A DNA stretch of 64,000 nt from an unidentified eubacterium SCB49 (GTDB lineage Bacteria; Bacteroidota; Bacteroidia; Flavobacteriales; Flavobacteriaceae): contig ABCO01000001.1 in the NCBI GenBank assembly GCA_000170815.1, forward strand, positions 124,001 to 188,000. Direction: 5' to 3'. The notes beneath the pieces are model-generated. The model searched no databases. It worked only from the letters and a program-made list of their open reading frames with translations, and was not told where the DNA came from. A program made the translations under genes and the position numbers. This document shows, in pieces, positions 27,295 to 35,822 of the stretch. Each line of letters starts with the position of its first letter. Within the stretch, counting starts at the first letter, position 1.

Positions 27295-27906
27295 CTATAT
27301 TAAGTATAGATGTTTCTGTTTTTCAACTTCCAAAAGCCCTTTTTCGGTACATAATCCTCTTAAATAAGTAACCATAATACCTTCTGTAAGTCTGGCCTTA
27401 GAAAATTGCTCTGATGGAAATTTTTTTGTGTTATTGCATAGTTTTAGAAGTGTCTGTACGGTAGCCATTGTCACTTCTGGATCCAAATCTTTTCTAAACA
27501 AACCGTCTTTTACACCCCATTTTGATAAATAAAGTAATTCGCGAAAAGCAAATTCTGAATTTTTTGCATAGGAGTCTTTTAATACACTAGGGTAGTTTTT
27601 TAGTACATCTCTGTAAAAATTTGCATTACCATAGTCTGCTCTTTTTAATATTTGCTGATGTATCATTCCCATCGCTTCAATGGCAGAGCTAGAAGTATTA
27701 ATGATTTCATCATTACCACTTCTAATAACAGATAAGTACTGTTCTATACAAGCTTGCATTAAATCTGTCTTATCTAAAAAGTGATTATAGATCGTACGCT
27801 TAGACGTACTCAACTCTTTACTGATGTCTGCAATAGTCACTGCTTTTACACCGTTTTTTAAGTAAAGTTGGGTTGTTATCTCTATAATATGTTCCTTCGT
27901 AATCAT
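27295..27906 (-). CDS. TetR/AcrR family regulator of the pfa locus
   Basis: The 203-residue protein has an N-terminal helix-turn-helix typical of TetR: KNGVKAVTIADISKELSTSK and then RTIYNHFLDKTDLM. A variable helical ligand-binding part follows, with a Lys-rich end. It is the first gene of the minus-strand pfa operon, 10 bp before pfaA, and faces the divergent phosphopantetheinyl transferase gene. The divergent region holds a GGTAC/GTACC inverted arrangement near 27931-27956 that may be its operator. Control of pfa expression, perhaps by acyl-CoA or temperature-dependent lipids, is an inference from position. Confidence 0.85.
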   Translation of the reverse strand: MITKEHIIEITTQLYLKNGVKAVTIADISKELSTSKRTIYNHFLDKTDLMQACIEQYLSVIRSGNDEIINTSSSAIEAMGMIHQQILKRADYGNANFYRDVLKNYPSVLKDSYAKNSEFAFRELLYLSKWGVKDGLFRKDLDPEVTMATVQTLLKLCNNTKKFPSEQFSKARLTEGIMVTYLRGLCTEKGLLEVEKQKHLYLI

Positions 27907-27920
27907 TTAGTTTACTTAAA

Positions 27921-27956
27921 TTTGATTTTTGGTACTAGATTTTTAGATTTGGTACC
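27921..27956 (+). promoter_or_regulatory. Promoter and possible TetR operator before the PPTase gene
   Basis: TTTG at 27921-27924 is followed after exactly 19 bases by TAGATTTG at 27944-27951. GGTAC at 27931-27935 and GGTACC at 27951-27956, with flanking T and A runs, form an imperfect inverted repeat overlapping the promoter. Confidence 0.65.
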
Positions 27957-28002
27957 ACAAAAAACGGAATTATAAATGAGACTACTTACAATTTTATCAT
28001 AA

Positions 28003-28668
28003 ATGTTTAATAACAAAGAAGCAATGCAAAAGATTTGGGTAGTTAAAATAACTGAAAATGACTCTTTTTTAACGAAAGAAAGATTATTAAAAAATCTCCC
28101 TGAGTCCATATATAACAGGGCAAATAGATATTTAGATGCAGAAAGTTCCTGGAGTTTTATTACCGGAAGGTTATTATTAAAAAAAGTATTATCCGAAAAT
28201 AAAATTTCACCTTCTTTATTAGAAGAAATACACTATTCTGACCATGGAAAACCGAGTTTTATAGACTATAATTTTTCACTTTCTCATAGTAATTGGTACG
28301 TTGTGTTAATTTTTGGTACCAGTTTTTCTGTTGGTATTGACATTGAAAAAAAGAAAAATATAGACCTAAACTTGTTCAAATACTTGTTTACAGATTTGGA
28401 GTGGAAGTCAATCATAACATCTGAAAACCCGCTAGAGCGTTTTTATTGGTTTTGGGTTCGAAAAGAAGCCTTGTTAAAAGCAGTAGGATGCGCTTTAAAA
28501 GATTTAAAGTTATTAGAAGTGAATGAACATTTCGGTATTTATAAAGATAAACGCTACCTTTTTAAAACCTTTGATTTTGATTCTGAGTTTAATGGTGTCG
28601 TTGCTATGGAAGATAAAATTGAGGTAGAAGTAAAGCACATTCAGATGGCAGATTTACTGGATTACTAA
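28003..28668 (+). CDS. Sfp-type 4'-phosphopantetheinyl transferase (PfaE role)
   Basis: The product is 221 residues from 28003, or 214 from the second Met at 28024, which looks like the natural start (MQKIWVVKI). The metal- and CoA-binding motifs VGIDIEKKKN and WVRKEALLKAVG are present. These enzymes move phosphopantetheine from CoA onto the conserved Ser of carrier domains. Standing divergent to a synthase with four carrier domains, it is most likely the activating enzyme for PfaA. The length is normal for the family. Action on other carrier proteins cannot be ruled out. Confidence 0.9.
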   Translation: MFNNKEAMQKIWVVKITENDSFLTKERLLKNLPESIYNRANRYLDAESSWSFITGRLLLKKVLSENKISPSLLEEIHYSDHGKPSFIDYNFSLSHSNWYVVLIFGTSFSVGIDIEKKKNIDLNLFKYLFTDLEWKSIITSENPLERFYWFWVRKEALLKAVGCALKDLKLLEVNEHFGIYKDKRYLFKTFDFDSEFNGVVAMEDKIEVEVKHIQMADLLDY

Positions 28669-28684
28669 ACCTACGCTAAACGTG

Positions 28685-29245
28685 CTATTTCTTTTTCTTT
28701 GATTTTTTCTTTGTTTTCTTGGACTTTTTTGAAGTGCTTTTAGACTTTTTATCTAGTTTCATCTTCTTTTTTATGCGCTTTTCTTCCTCTTCTATAAAGT
28801 AAAAGTAGTTCTCATTATAACAATGCTTTTTTGCCTTTTTTAAATAGGAGAGTCCTTTTTTATAGGTTCCTTGTGTTTCTTCAAGACTAGCTAATACACA
28901 ATAAAGTTGCCCCATTGGGATTGCCTTTATTGTTTTTGCAAAGTCGAGCAGTTTTTTTGCACGTTCCAGCTCATCATACCAGATTAAATAACGCGCATAG
29001 GTTATATATACTTGATGGTATGTTGTGTTACTTGCTAATACTTTGTCAAAGCACTCAAAAGCTTGATCTGGCATTGCAAGGTTTTTTGCATAAATTTCGC
29101 CCAATAAGCATAAGGCTCCACTGTGATTCTCGTCATACGAAAGGGCATAGTTTAGAGCTTCTGTAGCCTCTTCCCAGTCGCAACAATAATCGCTAGTCGC
29201 TGCTTTTGCTTTTAAATAATAACTATCTGCTAATGTTAGTCCCAT
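28685..29245 (-). CDS. TPR-like protein with a lysine-rich tail, third gene of the rtcB-prfH operon
   Basis: The 186-residue protein contains tetratricopeptide-like helices (ALNYALSYDENHSGALCLLGEIYAKN and a following AFECFDKVLASN repeat). It ends in about 30 residues that are almost all Lys, Ser and Thr. Its start overlaps the prfH stop by 10 bases, so translational coupling is likely. Such a basic tail suggests RNA or ribosome binding, but that is inference. I know no defined role for it with RtcB or PrfH. It converges on the PPTase gene with a 16-bp gap. Confidence 0.75.
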   Translation of the reverse strand: MGLTLADSYYLKAKAATSDYCCDWEEATEALNYALSYDENHSGALCLLGEIYAKNLAMPDQAFECFDKVLASNTTYHQVYITYARYLIWYDELERAKKLLDFAKTIKAIPMGQLYCVLASLEETQGTYKKGLSYLKKAKKHCYNENYFYFIEEEEKRIKKKMKLDKKSKSTSKKSKKTKKKSKKKK

Positions 29246-29931
29246 TGTTGTTTGTTTAAACGGTTTTTAGCTTCTTTTCTGTTTCCTTTAAAAGATTGCT
29301 TTGTTTTTTCTTTTTTAAAATCTGTTCCTTTAAAAACCCGAACTGGGTTTCCTCTTTTAATCTCTAAATGATTGCGCCATTGATCGTCCACAGAATTCTG
29401 TAGCGTGTTACGGTTAAAGTTTGATACTTTCTCCTGTAATCGCTTTATTGCAATTTTTCTATTTTGATGTTGTGATCTGCTATCCATTGCTACCACTTGC
29501 AGCCCAGATTTTTTGTGAGTTGCTCTAATGGCCGAACTTACCTTGTTTACGTGCTGACCTCCGGGACCAGAACTTCTCATGGCTTGAAAACTTACTTCGT
29601 TTAGAACCAATTCAAGCTTGTTTGTTTCTTCTACTTTAAAACAAGCTATAAACCAGTTTTTTCGTTTATGGTGTTTCCTAAAAGTAGAAGTACCCACCCA
29701 TTGAATGGTGCCTAACCAGTTAGCTAAAAAAGTATCTAATTGTTTCCCTTTTAGTTGTAGGGTCACAGATTGAATGGTTCTATTTTCAAATCCGTTTTCT
29801 TTAGAAATAATCTCGTACGTTATATTAGTTGCGGTCAGTTCTTTTATTAAAAATTTTAACGTTTGGGCAACGACCCAGCAACATTCTGCTGGGCCTCTAC
29901 CTGCTGTTATTTGTATTATTTGTGTGTTCAT
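29236..29931 (-). CDS. prfH: Peptide chain release factor homologue PrfH
   Basis: The start at 29931 (MNTQIIQITAGRGPAECC) overlaps the rtcB stop by a few bases; a longer frame to 29979 would run into rtcB and was rejected. The 231-residue protein has the PrfH N-terminus with GRGPAECCW and the peptidyl-hydrolysis loop RSSGPGGQHVNKV (GGQ), followed by a Lys/Arg-rich tail. It lacks the stop-codon recognition domain of RF1/RF2. PrfH is known as an rtcB-linked factor that releases peptides from ribosomes damaged by specific RNA cleavage. Its coupling to RtcB here fits that role. Confidence 0.92.
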   Translation of the reverse strand: MNTQIIQITAGRGPAECCWVVAQTLKFLIKELTATNITYEIISKENGFENRTIQSVTLQLKGKQLDTFLANWLGTIQWVGTSTFRKHHKRKNWFIACFKVEETNKLELVLNEVSFQAMRSSGPGGQHVNKVSSAIRATHKKSGLQVVAMDSRSQHQNRKIAIKRLQEKVSNFNRNTLQNSVDDQWRNHLEIKRGNPVRVFKGTDFKKEKTKQSFKGNRKEAKNRLNKQQWD

Positions 29932-29932
29932 T

Positions 29933-31324
29933 TTATTTGTCCATTCTAACAATTTTAGGTGTAAATGTCCCGATGACATCGACCAATTCTTGTTGATTAT
30001 TCATTACTTTTTTTATGTTTTTATAGGCCATTGGTGCTTCATCAACACCACCACCTATTAAACTTACATCGTGCTTTTGTAACTGTTGTTTTATGGCACT
30101 TTTTGTAAATTTTTCTTTACACTTTCGGCGAGAATATAAACGTCCAGCACCGTGAGATGCAGATTGCAAACTGTTTGGATTTCCTTTTCCACGTACTATA
30201 AAACCTGGTGCTGTCATAGAACCTGGGATGATGCCCAATTGGCCTTTTGCGGCAGGTGTTGCTCCTTTTCTGTGTACAATTGCCTCTTTGCCATTTACTG
30301 TTTCTTTCCAAGCAAAATTGTGATGGTTTTCAATTTTTGCAACTGGTTTTGATCCCAATAGTTTAGATATTCTATGATGAATATTGTCGTGACATGCCTT
30401 TGCATAATCACCCGCAAGATTCATTGCGAGCCAATATTCTTGACCATCGTGTGTGTTAAGATCTAACCAAGCTAAATGCTGCACATTTTTAGGTAATGGG
30501 CATTGTTTTGTTGCCCAATACGTATAATGCTTTGCAATGTTAGCGCCTAGACCTCGTGACCCACTATGCGATAAAAGTCCTATGTAGTCGCCAGTGTCTA
30601 ATCCCCATTCATTGTTTGGGTCTTGAATACTAACGGTTCCAAATTCTACAAAATGATTACCACCACCAGAAGTACCTAATTGTTTAAAAGCTTTAATTTT
30701 TAGCCTTCGCAATAACGGAATATCTTTAAACGCCGATCTTTCAAATATCTCATGATCGTGTTTTTTATCGTGCGTTTCGTACATACCAAACTTGGTGTGA
30801 TGCTTTAAAATATTCTCTAGCTGATGCTGTTTACCTTTTAAATAACTAGCCTTCATTGGGTAAATAGTGAGGCACATACGGCAACCAATATCTACACCTA
30901 CACCATAGGGGATTACTGCGTTTTCTGTTGCGAGTACGCCCCCTATGGGTAATCCATATCCCGAGTGTGCATCTGGCATTAATGCGCCAGCCACAGCAAT
31001 GGGAAGCTTTAAGGCATCGTATAATTGATACTTAGCCTGGTCGTCTATTTCGTTTTCGCCATAAATAGAAAACGGAGCTCTAGTGTTACGTAATTGATGA
31101 AATTTAACCTCCACCGGTTTTACTAATCCCTCTGCGACTTTACCCCAGATGGCATTACCTTTATATTTTTCTGGCTCTAATAAAACCTGTTTTGCTTCTT
31201 CAAGAATGCGTTCTTTTTTTTCTCTTTTTCTGTATCTGTTTATTTGCCCAAGGGCGATATTGATACTATTATTCTTCGGAAATCCTAGTTTGATGAGGTC
31301 TTTCCCTTTTAATTTATTTCCCAT
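29933..31324 (-). CDS. rtcB: RNA ligase RtcB (PrfH-associated type)
   Basis: The 463-residue protein carries the RtcB active-site set: VDIGCRM (metal-binding Cys), GGGNHFVEFG, LSHSGSRG, the ENHHNF segment, and SASHGAGRLYSRR, whose His is guanylylated. RtcB joins RNA 2',3'-cyclic phosphate or 3'-phosphate ends to 5'-OH ends using GTP and Mn2+. The N-terminus has a long basic helix region (RYRKREKKERILEE) as in PrfH-linked homologues. It heads the rtcB-prfH-TPR operon. Upstream are a terminator (31454-31489), a short frame, a perfect promoter and the 40-bp element shared with the tRNA array. Confidence 0.94.
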   Translation of the reverse strand: MGNKLKGKDLIKLGFPKNNSINIALGQINRYRKREKKERILEEAKQVLLEPEKYKGNAIWGKVAEGLVKPVEVKFHQLRNTRAPFSIYGENEIDDQAKYQLYDALKLPIAVAGALMPDAHSGYGLPIGGVLATENAVIPYGVGVDIGCRMCLTIYPMKASYLKGKQHQLENILKHHTKFGMYETHDKKHDHEIFERSAFKDIPLLRRLKIKAFKQLGTSGGGNHFVEFGTVSIQDPNNEWGLDTGDYIGLLSHSGSRGLGANIAKHYTYWATKQCPLPKNVQHLAWLDLNTHDGQEYWLAMNLAGDYAKACHDNIHHRISKLLGSKPVAKIENHHNFAWKETVNGKEAIVHRKGATPAAKGQLGIIPGSMTAPGFIVRGKGNPNSLQSASHGAGRLYSRRKCKEKFTKSAIKQQLQKHDVSLIGGGVDEAPMAYKNIKKVMNNQQELVDVIGTFTPKIVRMDK

Positions 31325-31453
31325 GATTGTTTTTTAAAATAAGGTAATAGTGTTTCTGTCGCGATGATTGCGAGTGATATTGCCACTTGATTTTAGTGTG
31401 CTTCGGAAATTTTAAACGGAATAGACTTGAGGCGTTACCTCAAAAAAAGACAT

Positions 31454-31489
31454 AAAAAAGTCCGAAGTTTTTGAGCTTCGGACGTTTTT
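31454..31489 (-). terminator. Intrinsic terminator (attenuator candidate) before rtcB
   Basis: GTCCGAAG pairs with CTTCGGAC around a short loop, with a T run on the minus strand. It lies between the promoter at 31658-31688 and the rtcB start at 31324. No good promoter is visible in the remaining 130 bases, so rtcB probably depends on read-through. Confidence 0.8.
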
Positions 31490-31506
31490 CATAATTGTTG
31501 TTATTG

Positions 31507-31593
31507 CTAACTATTATAGAAAGAGTCTCGAAGCAAATGCACGAATGCGCCTGGCGCTTGTTGCATTTTTGTGTTTAGAAAGGTGTTAAACAT
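31507..31593 (-). CDS. Possible 28-residue leader peptide before rtcB
   Basis: The frame begins MFNTFLNTKMQQAPG and ends 18 bases before the terminator stem. It starts about 60 bases after the expected transcription start. The layout (promoter, short frame, terminator, RNA-repair gene) mirrors that in front of the tRNA array. The frame overlaps a GCGCC/GGCGC hairpin near 31545-31560, so a purely structural RNA role is possible. No family is recognised and translation is unproven. Confidence 0.4.
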   Translation of the reverse strand: MFNTFLNTKMQQAPGAFVHLLRDSFYNS

Positions 31594-31657
31594 TGTTGCT
31601 ACGATTTTAAATTATTAGTATTTATTCTTGATATGATTTCAACATATCTGCGGTGCA

Positions 31658-31688
31658 AATATAGAAACACTTTTTTGTAACTACCAAA
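31658..31688 (-). promoter_or_regulatory. Promoter of the rtcB-prfH leader
   Basis: On the minus strand TTTG (31685-31688) is followed after exactly 19 bases by TATATTTG (31658-31665), a perfect match to the Bacteroidota promoter pattern. Confidence 0.85.
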
Positions 31689-31731
31689 TAAAATATCAAT
31701 TTATTTTATTGATTATCAGTTAGTTGTGTTG

Positions 31732-31771
31732 TTTTTAGGGTGTAGTGTTCCTGTCCGTTATTCACAGATAT
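31732..31771 (-). promoter_or_regulatory. Conserved 40-bp upstream element, copy 2
   Basis: It has the same blocks and gaps as 11416-11455: TTTTTAGG, N4, AGT, N4, CTGTCCGTT, N4, ACAGATAT. It ends 67 bp from the -7 box, compared with 68 bp at the tRNA array. It is probably the site of a shared activator. Confidence 0.75.
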
Positions 31772-31851
31772 CAGTTAATAGATGTAACTGATTGTTATGC
31801 TGGGAAATAGCAATATTCATACATCGCTGTTTTTTTTTAAAAATTAGCTTT

Positions 31852-32013
31852 GAGCTCATCTTTACTTTTTCTTTTACCTGCGAATTGCACATTTTGCACT
31901 CTAATTTTGTCATTTTAGAGTACCGTAGCTAATGCTATGCTACTAAAAAATGCCTTCATTATAGCACAAAAGCTACAATTCTCGGTTCCAAACAAAAAGA
32001 AAAGATAAGCTCA
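31852..32013. other. Long imperfect inverted repeat between two leader units
   Basis: GAGCTCATCTTTACTTTTTC near 31852 and its near-complement, ending in AAAAGATAAGCTC, near 31990-32011 enclose about 110 bases. The enclosed part includes a small GTAGC/GCTAC hairpin. No frame or clear promoter is seen inside. It may be a structured RNA or part of the read-through region from the unit at 32014-32183. Confidence 0.45.
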
Positions 32014-32050
32014 TAAAAAAAGGCATCCAAATTAATGGACGCCTTTGATT
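32014..32050 (-). terminator. Intrinsic terminator of the 32075-32140 unit
   Basis: On the minus strand GGCGTCCA pairs with TGGATGCC across a short AT loop and is followed by seven or eight T residues. The stem resembles that of the terminator at 11555-11587. Confidence 0.8.
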
Positions 32051-32074
32051 TTATATCTTTTTTAAAGTCTTTAC

Positions 32075-32140
32075 CTATTTCTTATGCTTAGAAATAGCTT
32101 GAACAGCATCCCTTTTATATGTGAATAGATAATTTAACAT
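32075..32140 (-). CDS. Possible 21-residue peptide
   Basis: The frame starts about 30 bases after the expected transcription start and begins MLNYLFTYKRDAVQ, ending in Lys-rich residues. It has its own promoter (32176-32207) and terminator (32014-32050), so a transcript of about 150 bases is well supported, but peptide production is not. Its 3' part (AGAAATAGGTAAAGA) resembles the end of the 11616-11726 frame. It could be a small RNA. No family is recognised. Confidence 0.35.
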   Translation of the reverse strand: MLNYLFTYKRDAVQAISKHKK

Positions 32141-32175
32141 AGGTTTTGACTTTTTTAGTTTTTGTGTTTGTGGTG

Positions 32176-32207
32176 CAAATATGAGGTTTTTTTGTGGTTG
32201 GGTACAA
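32176..32207 (-). promoter_or_regulatory. Promoter of the 32075-32140 unit
   Basis: The -7 box CATATTTG (minus strand, 32176-32183) is followed upstream, about 21 bases away, by TTG. The 40-bp element found at the other two leaders is not present at the matching distance. Confidence 0.55.
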
Positions 32208-32267
32208 GTTTAATATAATATTAAAAATTTTAGATTCTAAAAGTGAATAGAGAAAACCTACTTCCTA

Positions 32268-32330
32268 CTTTTCAACTTTGCTAATCTCCTCTTCTCCCTC
32301 TTAATTCTCCAAGGCGATTTTTTATAAAAC
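32268..32330 (-). pseudogene. Remnant of an rtcB 3' end
   Basis: Read on the minus strand this stretch encodes SPWRIKREKRRLAKLKSRK and a stop, closely matching the end of the second rtcB ([19 protein letters not shown]). At the DNA level 32274-32316 aligns with 33027-33069 with about six differences. The rest of the gene is absent. The toxin-antitoxin pair lies exactly between this remnant and the intact rtcB end. Confidence 0.75.
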
Positions 32331-32383
32331 AATAGCAATACGTATAAATCGTTATATTTGTATAGGTTACAATACAGCGATTT

Positions 32384-32629
32384 ATGGAAACTCTAGAATT
32401 AAAAAATTTATTAGCACAATATATTGACAAGGCAGATGATAAAGTTTTAAAAATAGTGAAAGCTGTTTTTGAAACGTACGAGGAGACAAATTCAGTTTCT
32501 GAAAAAGATACTTCAAAGGTTTTTGACCAACTTATTGATAAAGGGCTACAAGATTTAAAGGCTGGTAGAACTCGTTCGCATAATGATGTAATGGCAGATG
32601 TGAAAAAACGATATAACATTGTCGGTTAA
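32384..32629 (+). CDS. Antitoxin-like protein of a type II toxin-antitoxin pair
   Basis: The 81-residue protein begins METLELKNLLAQYIDKADD, is helical in composition, and ends in a segment (GLQDLKAGRTRSHNDVMADVKKRY) typical of small antitoxins paired with RelE/ParE toxins. Its stop overlaps the toxin start by one base. A TATATTTG -7 box lies at 32353-32360. The gene opposes the two rtcB operons. It would bind and neutralise the toxin and repress its own promoter. Antitoxin calls on such short proteins rest mainly on pairing. Confidence 0.7.
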   Translation: METLELKNLLAQYIDKADDKVLKIVKAVFETYEETNSVSEKDTSKVFDQLIDKGLQDLKAGRTRSHNDVMADVKKRYNIVG

Positions 32630-32937
32630 TGTATTTTATTAATTGGACACTAACAGCAGAACTTACTTATCATAAAGAAATAGAATTTATATTAAAAAAA
32701 TGGTCTTATGATGAAGTTGAAAAGTTCATTAAATTAGTGGAAGATAAAATACAAGTTTTAAGCTCTGGTACAATGACAGGAACATCTTCAAGTATAAAAG
32801 GTGTTAGAGTACTAGTCATTTCAAAACAAACTTCGCTAGCATATACCGTATTAGAAAATCAATCGAGAATAGAATTATTGTCATTTTGGAACAATCAATC
32901 AAACCCCGAGGACTATAAAGAATATCTGGAAATTTAA
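32629..32937 (+). CDS. RelE/ParE superfamily toxin
   Basis: The 102-residue protein has the RelE/ParE layout: an N-terminal strand and helix (INWTLTAELTYHKEIEFILKKW), then a Lys-rich helix, and late strands with VRVLVISKQTSLAYTV and a C-terminal RIELLSFWNN segment. ParE members poison gyrase, while RelE members cut mRNA on the ribosome; the sequence does not settle which. It is coupled to the antitoxin gene. If it is an RNase, its position between two RNA ligase genes would be notable, but that is speculation. Confidence 0.75.
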   Translation: MYFINWTLTAELTYHKEIEFILKKWSYDEVEKFIKLVEDKIQVLSSGTMTGTSSSIKGVRVLVISKQTSLAYTVLENQSRIELLSFWNNQSNPEDYKEYLEI

Positions 32938-33010
32938 TATTTTTTACTATGAGCCAGTTTTTCTGTTTATAAAACCCTCACATAACTGCAAAGGCTCTCT
33001 TTATGTAAAC

Positions 33011-34486
<1,476 letters not shown>

Positions 34487-34522
34487 TCAAATTAGCGTTT
34501 GATTCCTTTTTGATACCTGCTG

Positions 34523-34581
34523 CAAATATTATACACTACTGCGCAATGATTTTGCGTAGTTAAAATTATTCTTTACATTTC
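34523..34581. promoter_or_regulatory. Divergent rtcB / WYL promoter region with palindromic operator
   Basis: For the WYL gene, TTTG at 34551-34554 is followed after 19 bases by TACATTTC (34574-34581). For rtcB, a TATTTG-type -7 box lies at 34523-34530 on the minus strand. An imperfect palindrome, ACTACTGCGCAA / TTTGCGTAGT (34535-34560), overlaps both upstream regions and is a likely WYL-protein site. Confidence 0.65.
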
Positions 34582-34598
34582 CGAAGTAAAACAGACAA

Positions 34599-35609
34599 AT
34601 GGCACTAAATAAAAATGCTTTAATACGGTACAAGACAATAGATAAATGCTTGCAAAACACCTATAAAAAGTGGACACTTAGCGATTTAATCGAGGCTTGT
34701 TCTAATGCGTTAATCGAATATGAAGATCGAGATGTAAATGTGAGTAAACGCACTGTACAGCTTGATATACAGATGATGCGTAGTGATAAATTAGGTTATA
34801 ATGCACCTATAGAAGTGTATGAAAAGAAGTTTTATAGGTATGCCGAAGAAGATTATTCTATCACAGATATTCCGTTGAATGAGCATGACATGGATGTACT
34901 TTCTGAAACAGTTGAAATGCTAAAACAGTTTAAAGATTTTTCTTTGTTTTCTGAATTAGGAGGGATCATACACCGACTAGAAGACAAAATGTATAGCGAG
35001 AAAACGCACAAAGCAGCGATTATTCATCTAGATAAAAATGAAGATTTAAAAGGGCTAGAGCATTTAGATACTTTGTACCAAGCCATTTTAAAGCAGGTTG
35101 TTTTACGTATTACTTATCAATCTTTTAAAGCGAGACATCCAGCAACCATGGTTTTTCATCCTTATATTTTAAAAGAGTTTAATAATAGGTGGTTTTTAGT
35201 GGGACGAATATCTTCTAAAAAACCAATTCTTACGCTTGCACTAGATCGAATGATTAACATAGATTATGATACGGCGATACCTTATAATGATGGTGGTTTT
35301 GATGGGGATTCGTATTATGAAAATACAATAGGAGTGACGGTGCTAAATACAGACCACCTGCTTGATATTGTTTTAAAGATAGACCGTAGTAACGCTCCTT
35401 ATGTTTTAACAAAACCACTACATAGCTCTCAAAAAGTAATAAAAACCACAGAAGAAAAAGCTGTAATTGTCTCGCTCAGGGTTCATATTAACTACGAGTT
35501 AGAACGACTCATACTTGGTTTTGGTGATAGTATAGAGGTTCTAGAGCCTAGAATGTTGCGTACTCGAATCAAGAAAAAATTAATGCGAGCCTCAGAAAAA
35601 TATAACTAG
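34599..35609 (+). CDS. WYL-domain transcriptional regulator
   Basis: The 336-residue protein has an N-terminal winged helix (RYKTIDKCLQNTYKKWTLSD, then VSKRTVQLDIQMMRSD) and a C-terminal WYL domain (RITYQSFKARHPATMVFHPYILKEFNNRWFLVG), with a WCX-like end. WYL regulators sense ligands, sometimes nucleic acid or nucleotide signals, and often control repair or defence genes. It is divergent to the second rtcB, with an operator-like palindrome between them, so control of that ligase is likely. Whether it also reads the 40-bp element elsewhere is unknown; that element differs from the palindrome here. Confidence 0.88.
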   Translation: MALNKNALIRYKTIDKCLQNTYKKWTLSDLIEACSNALIEYEDRDVNVSKRTVQLDIQMMRSDKLGYNAPIEVYEKKFYRYAEEDYSITDIPLNEHDMDVLSETVEMLKQFKDFSLFSELGGIIHRLEDKMYSEKTHKAAIIHLDKNEDLKGLEHLDTLYQAILKQVVLRITYQSFKARHPATMVFHPYILKEFNNRWFLVGRISSKKPILTLALDRMINIDYDTAIPYNDGGFDGDSYYENTIGVTVLNTDHLLDIVLKIDRSNAPYVLTKPLHSSQKVIKTTEEKAVIVSLRVHINYELERLILGFGDSIEVLEPRMLRTRIKKKLMRASEKYN

Positions 35610-35726
35610 TTTTTAGCACAAAAAAGCCAAACAGTTTTAGTGACGGTGATAAGGTAAATAACAGATTTTGAGTCCCTTGATTTTACAAGCAAAGCTTAGA
35701 ACTCTTGTATACTAATGAAATTTGTA

Positions 35727-35758
35727 TATATTTGGTAAACCAATCTGGTAAACCAATC
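35727..35758 (+). promoter_or_regulatory. Promoter and paired GntR-type operator before the PL6 gene
   Basis: The -7 box TATATTTG (35727-35734) runs into two copies of TGGTAAACCAAT (35732-35743 and 35746-35757). Related half-palindromes occur before PL17, susC and the GntR gene, which defines an alginate regulon. Confidence 0.8.
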
Positions 35759-35822
35759 TTTTATTTAACAAAGTTTATCGCTGTAAAAAACACGATGAAA
35801 CACTACTAAACTAAGCTAAAAT

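Noticed and set aside
32227..32270. Copy of the 40-bp element upstream of the 32176 promoter
   Set aside because: The sequence at the matching distance lacks CTGTCCGTT and ACAGATAT.
34535..34560. Third copy of the 40-bp RNA-repair element at the WYL/rtcB promoter
   Set aside because: The palindrome there shares no blocks with TTTTTAGG / CTGTCCGTT / ACAGATAT.
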